From Branchiostoma floridae (lineage: Eukaryota > Chordata > Leptocardii > Amphioxiformes > Branchiostomatidae), in contig NC_049981.1 in the NCBI RefSeq assembly GCF_000003815.2, positions 6,613,801 through 6,659,315 of the forward strand: a stretch of 45,515 nt of DNA, read 5' to 3'. The notes under the pieces were generated by a model, which was given only the letters and a program-made list of their open reading frames with translations, ran no database searches and was not told the origin of the DNA. A program made the translations under genes and the position numbers. The stretch's first letter is position 1. Each line of letters starts with the position of its first letter. This document shows positions 1 to 10,900 of this stretch, piece by piece.

Positions 1-884
1 GGGGGGGGGGGCTAAACGTGCTGCGGCAACTTTGACCTCCTATAGCTCCCAAACGGTTTGTGCTAGAACAACCAAACTTGGTGAGTTTTCCTAAAATATT
101 GTTGGCAACAATTTGAAAATAATTGGGTAAGTTTATGATTTTTCATGTTGCCATGGCAACGGGTTTCTGAAAGGCAAATTTTACAAAAATCACTAATTTT
201 GGTTCAAACAATGGAATTTTAAGATTTTCTTGCTAAACTTAACTTCTTTTCATATATCTTTGATATCCAACACATCTTAGGTGAACGTTGATAATTAAAT
301 ATTCATAAATTATGCTAATGATATGACGTAATTGGTCAAAATCCAAGATGGCCGATAATATCATTATGAAAAGCATAACAGGCTTATTTTCATTCAGATT
401 TCATCACTACTTGGTAATTTCTTACATAAAACATTCGTGTGAACGTTTTTAATCCATTTTCATGGGGTTTTAGTGTTATATGTTGAAAAAATGTATCTTG
501 AAAAATTTCAGGTTGATAATCCAAGATGGCGGATCGCTAAACTACCGATGACGTCATTCTATGACGTCTTTTTGACGTTGTTGCGTCAGCTTTTGACAAC
601 AGAAGTCTTATAACACTTAAATATTAATATGAAACCTTTATTGGTAACTTTTTGAGTGAGATATTGAGTGAGGTACTATGGAAAATTCCCCGTTTTAGCC
701 AAAAATATCGTCATATTGATAAAAAAGTTTAGGAATTATAAAACTCGATGAGCACAACCCCCCCCCCCCTGCAAATTTGGTGATCGTACAATAAGCCGTT
801 TTGAAAATACGAAGGGGGGGGGGGGTTGAAAACACCCCCCCCCCCAAGGCCAAAAAAAGCCCAAAAAGCCCAGTCTGGATAGGG
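1..884 (-). mobile_element. piggyBac-type MITE, family 1, copy 1 (left tip cut by window edge)
   Basis: The right end reads CAGTCTGGATAGGG followed by TTAA at 885-888. The same end sequence and TTAA close the related copy at 22859-23792, which lies in the opposite orientation. The sequence 1-760 aligns along its length with the reverse complement of about 23000-23785. Ends of the form TTAA-CCCT point to piggyBac-type mobilisation. It has no coding capacity. Inside are a perfect palindrome GTTGCCATGGCAAC (147-160), a CCAAGATGGC motif (343-352) and several TGACGTCA-like sites. Long G/C homopolymers lie near both ends. The last 16-17 bases of the left end fall outside the window. Confidence 0.75.
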
Positions 885-1015
885 TTAACGTATTCAATGT
901 ACCGCGTTCGAAATTCCATCTAATATTCAGTGTCACTGACGAGAGTAGGAAATGGATGCTACCTAAAAAGTCTGACCGTTTATCAAACCATATATATATA
1001 TCCCCTTTTGTAACA

Positions 1016-1788
1016 GCTATTTGGCGTTCAAGGTGTATTTCTCTATGATCACAGTAGGCCAAAATCCTGACGATGCTATTTGACGTTCAACTTGTATATT
1101 TCAAATTGATTTTCACAGTTGGCCAAGATCCTGACGATGCTGTTTGGCGTAAAACTTGTGTTTTTCAATGTTCCAGTCGGCAAAGATCCCGACGATGCTA
1201 TTTGACGTTCAACTTGTATATTTCAAATTGATGTTCATAATTAGCCAAGATCCTGACGATGCTGTTTGGCGTTCAGCTTGTATTTTTCAATGTTCACAGT
1301 GGGCCAAGATCCTGACGATGCTATTTGACGTTCAACTTGTGTTTTTCAATGTTACAGTCGGCCAAGATCCTGACGATGCTATTTGACGTTCAACTTGTAT
1401 TTTTTAATGTTCACAGTCGGCCAAGATACTGACGATGCTGTTTGGCGTTCAGCTTGTATTTTTCAATTTTCACAGTGGGCCAAGATCCTGACGATGCTAT
1501 TTGACGTTCAACTTGTATTTTTCAATTTTCACAGTGGGCCAAGATCCTGACGATGCTATTTGACGTTCAGCTTGTATTTTTCAATTTTCACAGTGGGCCA
1601 AGATCCTGACGATGCTATTTGACGTTCAGCTTGTATTTTTCAATTTTCACAGTGGGCCAAGATCCTGACGATGCTATTTGACGTTCAGCTTGTATTTTTC
1701 AATGTTCACAGTGGGCCAAGATCCTGACGATGCTGTTTGGCGTTCAACTTGTATTTTTTAATGTTCACAGTGGGCCAAGATCCTGACG
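1016..1788 (+). repeat. 59-bp tandem array of a duplicated 3' splice site plus exon start
   Basis: About 12 units precede the true exon at 1771. The period is exactly 59 bp in the downstream units and up to about 63 bp in the older upstream ones. Each unit holds a T-rich tract, a (T/C)ACAG-type acceptor, then TGGGCCAAGATCCTGACGAT, which is the first 20 nt of the chitin synthase exon, and then a spacer starting near GACGTTCA. Only the last copy runs on into coding sequence (CACGGTGATCATGG). The period is not a multiple of three, and reading on from an upstream acceptor meets TGA within one unit. This is a tandem duplication of an intron/exon boundary. Confidence 0.85.
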
Positions 1789-1918
1789 ATGCTATTCACG
1801 GTGATCATGGTGATCGTGCTGATAGGGCAGGCCCGGCAGATGGTACAGTCATTACAGATACTGGACGCCAGGCTCCGTGCAGAGAATTCTGAACCCAGCC
1901 AGAGCGATAAGGAAAAGA
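1771..1918 (+). CDS. Chitin synthase exon 1 of window: membrane helix after catalytic core
   Basis: The exon starts after TTCACAG and reads WAKILTMLFTVIMVIVLIGQ, a hydrophobic helix like the one that follows the catalytic core in animal chitin synthases. A polar stretch (ARLRAENSEPSQSDKEK) follows, and the exon ends at a GTAAGG donor. Phase 1 matches the next exon. Its acceptor is the last copy of the tandem splice-site array. Confidence 0.8.
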
Positions 1919-4900
1919 GTAAGGCAGTAGAAGTCGTCAAAGTTAGCCATGATTGCTGTCCACCACCCCCATAGTGTTGTTCAATGATTAAGAGAAAATA
2001 TATATTCAGACAGTAACAACTAAGCGTTCTCAACCGCCTCCATTTCTTTATGATTTGATCGTATATCAATGACCAGACCAGATTCTACATATAGAATTCA
2101 GACACGTTTTACGATTACGTGAGGGCGAGTGATTCATAACACTTATTGTACGTCTATGCCCTGTCACTAAAAACTACAGCCATGTAGATGTAAAAGTTAT
2201 AATAAAAGTAGATATACCAACAGAGCGTCAAATACTAATCTAAAACAAGTGTTCTAAAGCTATTGATACATGAGTTTTATTATTCTATTTTTGATGTTAA
2301 GAATATAGATTTAGATGGTCAAAACTTACAATAAAAGTCGCAGATTCAAAGTAAGAAAACTTTCTTTCAAAATAGAAGTAATAAAGATTCATATTTCTAA
2401 CATTACTAATAGTATACAAACCAACGTATACAGTAATGTAGGCTTTAATTTGCCTCCTACCTTATCTATTGTTAGTAAGTATCTGTATCTTTATAGCCGG
2501 TTTAACCGCCCTTCGTCGTAACACACCAGTTTCGTAGGCACGCGGCGTGGCAGCAGCTGGTTATATTACACCAAAGGACCCGTCACACCTAACTTTTGCA
2601 CATGTATCTGCAAGCGTTCTATAAAACTATCCAGAGAGGATGCCTCTACTGATTATCTACTGCACTTGGTGATAACAAATTCCACTCTACGATAAGTCTT
2701 AAAAACAAAGGCATATACTTTGCTTTAGACGTATGGTGATGTTCCAAACTTGTTTCTCCAGGCTGCCTGGAGTGTCTGAGTTCATATTGTGACGATTGCA
2801 AGATGCTGGACTGCACACCACCGCTAGACTGGACACCGGGGAACGTGACAACGTGGATCTCGGAGTGTATTTCCGACTTGGGGACATTTGCTACCAACAT
2901 ATCTAAACATTTTGGGAGATACGAGTAAGTACACATGTACGAAATTACTGTTATGTTTCACTCAAGTTTTTCTTCAACGAGTTTGCCACATGGATCACTT
3001 CTTGGCACTAAACTAATAACACTTACAGGAAAAAAACATCTATTCTCCCTAAGTCAGAACATCATCCTTGATGAAGCATTTGTGATCTCCATGTCAGCAA
3101 ACGACATGGTCAAAAAGGATGTTTTTTTTCAGAACGTGTTAAATACTTATTGAGGAGGCAATGGACAGAGCGAGAGCAAGATAGTAAGGGGACGGGAGAT
3201 AGAGACAGAGATGATCCCTCGAAAGTGACTACCATATGCATATTCCCTGAACAGGGGTTTTTTATTGCTGCACAAAATTCATGCACTTCCCATCATCATA
3301 ACAAAATGTCCTATTCTCAAATTTTAGTGGATTCCAGCTGTCTTTGGCAACAAAAAACGAGATGTGTGATGAGTTTGACGGTCCAAACGGCAACCATCAG
3401 ATGGAGAGGGACTGTGTGATCATTTACACACAATTCCAGGACAAGATACAGAATGCCGGTATGTTTGTTCCTTTGTTTGACAACAATATAACATATAATT
3501 TAGTGGCGAGTTTTTGGCGACGCCTCAGAGGCGAGCCTAATACTATAGTTTGTGACCGATTTTCAAGTAGCATTTATATGTAAATATCATGTGAGTAGCA
3601 GTCCCGGAAGCAACAGTTAGCGAAACATTACAAGATTAGGCCAACACTGCCTACATTTACTATTAACATGTAAATCACACGAACTGTCTCTGTTACAAAG
3701 TACTGCTTGAAACTCTAATTAAGAGTCAGCCACCTTGCTTATGGCAATTTTGACTTGTTGACATTGTACTGCAGCGATAGGTGTCTCCGCTAACTAGCCT
3801 GACTAAAATCGCGCTCCTAGCGGCCGGCCCTATAATATTGCCACCGGGGAGGGGGTCATTAACCCCAGCCAGCGAGAGATTGTGTAAACACAGGATATCC
3901 GCTAACAGAATGCGGTCACAAACGCAAAATAAGTACCTGTTACAATTTTACCACGTTGTCGACAAACTTTGACTTAACTTGACCATCCACTATCATTGCT
4001 CTGATGTATTCCCATACAGAGAATGCCCCCACCCCCTCTGCCCCTCCAACCATCCTCCAGCAGCTGCCCCTCCCCATCAGCGTCATCTATTTTCTGGGCC
4101 TGGCCGTGCTTTACGTCATCACCGCCCTGCTACACCCGTCAGAGTTCATGACCCTGGTGTACGGCTTCGTGTATCTCCTGAGTCTGCCGTCTGGGTACAT
4201 CCTTCTCATCATCTACAGCGTCTGTAACATGACGGATAGGTCCTGGGGTATGTCATTTTTTTAAAATTTACCAGTGGCATTAGCTTGTATCAAAGCTGGT
4301 TTAGGCTTAGGTCCCAATTCCCAACCCTTGGCCCGGCCGGGTAGTGTTCGGAATAGAGAAAAATATGATATAAAAGGCAAGAAAACATACAAAATATAAA
4401 TTAAAAAAATTCATGAGCATAATTTGTGCAATTTCCTTGATAGACACATTATTTTTTGTTTCCGCAAATATCCCGGCCGGGGCTCAATTTGGAAATGGGA
4501 CTTAAGCCTAAGGAGTATATAGCTGGCCAAAGGCAGTCATCATCCATTCTGGTAGCTAAACACATCCCTAGACTGGCTTCACTCCTCATGGCAGCATTTG
4601 ATACTATCTTATGCTCTCATAGGGTCTGCTTGAAGATAAAGCAGTTGTTCAGTGATGTTCAATTAGGAGGAACCCAGAACCCAGAGGTCCATGGGTTCGA
4701 ATCCTGCCATGCTACCAAGAAAGGCACTTCACACGACTGTCCTCACTCCACCTAATTGTAAAAAAGGTGTACCTGACTTCCGTTGGAAAGGTAAATGGCG
4801 GTGGAGGAGAAAGATGGGCTCCGCCTTCTAATAACGTGGCCTAGACACAATGGATAACATGCCAATGCCTTGCTATGGGACTACCATTACCTTTACCTTG

Positions 4901-7900
4901 CCAATGTTCTTCAACTAGCGATCGGCCATCAGAATACCTGGCCCATGAGGACATATACTGATATATCGCAAACTTAATCCAGTCAATTAAAGGGACTCTA
5001 AGCATTTTAAAGATACCCTTTTGCAACGTTGAAATACCAGAATTTTTTGTCGTCTTTACAATATGAAATACAGCTTTTTATAATTACATGATAGAAAGTT
5101 TAATAATGTCGGAGCAGTGAAGACAATTTTACCTGTGAAATTTTCACAGGCACCCGTGAGTCGAAAACCCCAGGTGCTGCCGCTGTTGGAAGGGGCTTCT
5201 TGGAGACTTTGTCGAACATACTGAAGAAAATATGTGTGTAAGTACACCTAACAATTAATGATTATCAAGAACTTAGTACCTATTAACATGTTGAGCTGGA
5301 AGACGCCTTGTTGGAAGCGTATGGTGATGATGCGTCAATAACAGACATCCAGGCAATAAGATACATCGAGATAATCTCCATGCAGACCTACCGGTGGCAA
5401 AAGAAGTTAAGCCAATGAGTGATCTGAGCCACAGGGGATCTGCCGTCACTGAAACAGGGAGGAGCATTTCTATTCAATAATGGTGTGCTTGCCGAGTAGG
5501 TGTTTGGCGCAAACCTTCTACAGGGACGTGCATGGGTCACTTAATTTATCCCAATAGAGATATAAATTGATCGTACAAGCATTAGCACCACAAATCTTAT
5601 CATTATTATCATTAGTATGGCCAAAGGGAGGGGCAGTAACACCATTATTGAATAGAAATGCTCCTCCCTGTTTCAGTGACGGCAGATCCCCGGTGGCTTA
5701 GGACACTCCTTATACCACTGGTAATCTGCCTGGAGATTAACATCAAATATCATTTACTCACAAGAACTGGATATGGTTTTGGAAACGGCCAGTCGTTTCA
5801 GGCGCAATCACTACCCTTCGTCAGTGGCACTGAGCATGGTCTGTCGAATAGCAAGTTTTAAACCCAATATTCCATATGCAAATGAGTTGATGACAAATTT
5901 AGATAGTCCAATGGTATCCACTGCAGTTGGAAGCTTACACCATGCCATATTGTTTAAAACGTAAAGCTTACTGATGATCGTAAATCGACAAATACTTCCC
6001 CTTACATTGCGTCTTGTTATTCTATAAGATGAGTAATGACCCTGTATTTTGTTTCCAAATGAGCTTGATTTCAAATGTTTGTTTGTGTTTTGTTCCGTTC
6101 TATTCATATGATTATTGTTTTGATAAGTTTCTTTAATTAATGATTTTTGATTTGAGTTATTAGCGTTTGACTTATTTTGAGTTAATCAGATATGTTATTA
6201 CCCCTATGTGCGTTTTAAGTCATATAATTGTTGTTGAATTTGTGTTGATTGGGCTCCCTTTTCATGGAAATCCGTTTTTAGAAACCTGAAGTGACCTACC
6301 TACAAGATTAATAAATAGATTTTTTTTTAATCAAAAAGTATAACTTCAACATTTATTGCTAAAATATTGTTTCTTTTCTTTACCGTTTTATGGACAGTTG
6401 CTGTCAAAAAGACACGGTCAGTGAGATTCCTGACCCAGGTGACAATGGAATTGTTCCGGAGGATGGACATCTCAACCGCGCGTTTGAGGATGATGAGGAG
6501 TCTGAATTCTTTGATGATCTGGATGACGATGGAGGTAAGGAAACACATCAGCATCTCAGTCATCAAGAATGATAGTTACCATTGATACAAAACGTTCCAA
6601 CATTTCCCATTAGTGACCAATCGATGGTAAGCTTCATTTTCTTTCCAGAGCTATTTGAAAAGATAGCTGGTACATCTACTAATTCTCTTCGCCAATGGCG
6701 ATAGAGTATGTTTTTGTTGACTTTGGTCTGTATGTAGGTCAACAACATAAGTAGTATAGTAGGGGGAGAAAGTTAGGTATTTCGGGAGGCGCTATCGGGA
6801 GGTGCAGGTCTGGGGCACCAGGTGCACCTCCCTGGCATATTGGTTGATATATTGATATTGTTTTAGTAATTGCCGTATTAGATTGAATAGATATATATTC
6901 AATCTAAGTTCGGTCATTAACGTATAGAAGTATACGAATGGGCTTGTGATTTTGATATGTATGTATCTGTTGTATCTATTTATCAGGGATATGTCTATGT
7001 ATATTTCTCCTCTTCCCTGACTTTGAAGAGGTGTGTATTTGTATATCTATATCAATACGGGATAATATGAATACTTGTGTATATCTATTCATCATCACTG
7101 TATATGTCTTTCATGAGTGTACATGTCCTCCTCCTCCTCAGTCCCTCCTCCAACTCTCATTGTGAATGAAGACATTGGTTACGTAGTACGGGTTTGTTAT
7201 ATCTATAAATAAGTATGAGTGGGTAGTACGGGTCTATCTCTTCATCAGTAGTGTCTAATGTCTTACATGCTTGTATGTTCTCTTCAACCTATCCCCGACC
7301 CTCCTTTATTGACAGAAAAATATCCCGGTAAGAGGCAAGTGACACAGACACGCAAAGACGATGACGGAATTCTTTATTCGTCGTTCATTGACATCATTTT
7401 TCCCGTCTTTAATGCTATATTGAGTTTAACATCAATGTCTCTTTGACAGGATGAGTTCATTTCATTTCAATGCAATACAATGTATCCATGGTCCTTCAGT
7501 AGGTTTTGTTCTGAAACCCATTTTGTGTTGTACACGACCTTCATGCACCGATAGGGCGCCACGACAAATTCTACTAGATAGTATGTTCTGCCAAATCGTT
7601 TTGTCTCTTTGATGACATGCTGAGGAACTTCTCCTTCATTGCGGGGTCGCGGAACTGTATTATAATCCCGGTAAAGCGTCCACTCTTCTTCGTCTTCCAT
7701 ATCGTCTTCATTGTCATCTTCTTCTTCTTGAGAACTTGTCACAGAACCGTCAGATTGATAATCCGTTTCTTGTAAATCTTCTTCACTGTCTTCTTCATCC
7801 GTCTGTTTCTGTCTTTTGTACCGTATATCTGATACCGACATATTGTTCTGACATTGCGTTATTTTGAAGTCTGCAAAAAAATATCGCAAAACATAGACTA

Positions 7901-10900
7901 AAGTGCAAGTCTTCTCTATATTTTTACAGTTGAATAATGGCGTTCCGTTGCGACCAATGTGACAAAGTGTTCCAACAAAAACGTTCGCTTAAGCGACACA
8001 AACAATCGGTGCACAGTGAGTCACCGGCCTACCGCTGTGGCGTGTGTAAGGAACGCTTTACTCGCCGCGATAACTTGAAGCGTCACGAAAAGCAGCACGC
8101 CTCTCTCAACAGTTTTCGTCATGTGTGTAACGTCTGCGGCAAAATTTTTGCGAGGCGTGACAAGTTGATTGAGAACCAAAGTGTTCACAACAAGCACTCT
8201 CAAACCCTGTCGGCAACAAGTGATCTACAAGAAAACGACGTAAATTCTTCAACATCAGAATCAAAAAGTGGGGTAAGAAAACGTGAAGACAACGACGAGG
8301 ATAAAAAACCTTCAAAACAAGTACGACATCATGTGGCATCGGCGAGTGAGAGGGCTGACCTTTTGCAAGAGGATCCGTTGGCGATACTGGACGACCTGGT
8401 AACTCCAGTCGAAGAAGAAGAGCGAGGCAACGCAGCCCTAATACAAATGTACAGAGAAAAGTGGCAGTTTATACGCACCCACTTCAAGAGAGGTCGGAAA
8501 ATCCAGGACGAATACAACTTCCGTTTACACACCACCAGCATCGACGAATTGTCCAGCAAAGCATGGGCTGTATTTCGCGACCAAAACGCAGCATTTAACC
8601 CTCAAGCACCCGACCTTTTTTTGCGATTAAAATGACCGAGTAGGGTCCAAACGGACCCCAAAATGTTTTGTTCATAAAATCTAAGTTCCAATTCCCATCG
8701 GTGATCATTGTACATACATTGCTTCGTCAATGTATGAGGAATAGTTCGACATGTTAATGTGTTGCTAATTCCACCTCATTATCATAATTTATGCAAAAGA
8801 TCAGAAGGACCATCTTTTGCACTAAACCTATTCTGACCAGAGAGGGGAATTTTGAGGCCCTCAGCAACCTTTATGTCGCATAACTCATGAACGGCTAGTG
8901 CTAAAGCTACGAAACTTGGTTGTATATTACGAAATATTGTTAGCAAAATTCTTTTGTCAATAAAGTGAATTTATTATTATTTGGGGTTGCCATGGCAACG
9001 GAATTATGACAGGCATATTTTTGCCAAAATTTGCCAATTTCGATTTAAACAAGGTTTTCTTGGTAAACAATGCTTGTTTTCTTACAACAATAAAATTCTA
9101 TGAAATTCAATGCTTTTTTCATGATTCAATATTTATAATTTATGCTAATTTCATGACGTCATTAGTCAAAATCCAAGATGGCCGCCCTTATTAGCTTAAT
9201 GACGTCATAATGTCGTCATATTATATGGTGATGACACATAAGTTTTCATGAGGATTTAGTTTTACATGTTTATTACATGCTCTGAAAGTTTGGTGGTGAT
9301 ACGATAAATAGTTAGGAAGTTTGTTTCAAAAGCTACACTTTTTTGCTGGGGTCCGTTTGGACCCCAGACGGACTGATCACGGACTTTCTTTATAGCTTCC
9401 ACAGTATTGTACTAATCTTCATGAAAACTTAGGAGAAGGTATAGAAGATGTTGGCTGACAAAGTCACGGAATGAATTTTTGTTCAGATTAAAAATGTTCA
9501 AAGGGCACTGCAAAATATACGACTGGGGTCCAAACGGACTAAGAGGGTTAAGCTAAGTGTGTCGTTTGGTTTCATTCTGAGAAACAACGAAACTGGCGAA
9601 CTCCGGTACTATTACGCTTGCAACAACAACCATTGTTTCCTGAAGGAACCGGTATTGGTGGCAAACGAAGATGGGGTAAGAGACTTCTTGGACAAAGTGA
9701 CTACCATTGACATTCTGGAATGCGCTCGTCAACAGCGGCCAGACTCCAAGTGGACTGTTGAGGCAGTTCCTAACATAACGTTTTACGTGGCCAAACTGAA
9801 AGGACATCCCATAGGCACGGCACCCTGCAGTCTCCCCGCATACCTCGTGAACAGTAAAGCGGTTGATCCGTTACACCGTGGATCAAATGGCCCATACCAG
9901 GACAACTTGTGTTTCTTCCGCTGCGTTGCGACACACTATGGCGGTAGTTCCAAGGATCTGGAGGCCGCCACCAAGATCCAATTCCAGAAGTTCCTGGCCA
10001 AGACGGACAAAACAAAAGACAAGTTCAAGGGGGTGACGTTGGGGATGCTGGACGAGATGGAAAGGGCGTTTCAGCTCAACATTTACGTGTACTCTCTTCA
10101 ACCTCAGGACGAAGAGACCGACGAAGAGAATAATTACTTTGCCGAGCTCGTCAGACGTCCTCTGTCGCGGCATAAGGACACCATGTTCCTGAACCTGTAT
10201 GAAACCCATTTCAGCTACATCAAAGACTTCAAGAAATATGCAAAGTCGTATGCCTGTCCCAAGTGCGGGAAGAAGTGGAAGGATTCAAACAAGCTTCATC
10301 GCCACGAACTGACATGTGACGGCGCCATAACCTACGAGTACCCTGGGGGAGCCTACCATCTACCACCGACTATCTTTCAGAAACTCAAGGACGAGGGACT
10401 CGTCGTGCCACCAGAAGATCGGTACTACCCTTTCCGTGCGACCTACGACATCGAATATCTCTCAAAACCCCTGGCAAACGACAAGACACCGAAGCTTCAC
10501 TGGGAGGCAGTCCATGAGTTGTTGAGCGTGAGTGTTTGCTCGAACGTACCGGGATACACCATCCCTCGGTGCTTCGTTTCTGGCGGCGATCCGTCCGTAG
10601 TCGTAAAAGACATGATTGAGTATCTCCTGCAGATCAGCGGTACGGCTTACGACGTGCTGAGGCGAAAGGTTGCGTGGGTCTTTGAAGAAATGGAACGTAG
10701 GAGACAACGGGGCATTGAAGGAGAGAAGGAAGGAGACGAAAGTGTAGATGGCAACGATCTACATGCAGAACGTAAAAGGCACTACCTGACGAAACTGATA
10801 GACGAGTACGATCGGTACCTAAAACAACTCGTAGTTATTGGCTTCAACACCGGCAAGTATGACATAAATGCCATGAAGAAGGTGTTTTTCCCCACACCTC

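Noticed and set aside
1016-1788. CRISPR-like repeat array
   Set aside because: Spacers are not unique, the repeats are contiguous and they match an exon start; the genome is eukaryotic.
9559-9561. ATG at 9559 as the polymerase start
   Set aside because: The frame is open upstream to the MITE boundary and continues the zinc-finger segment; the Met is internal.
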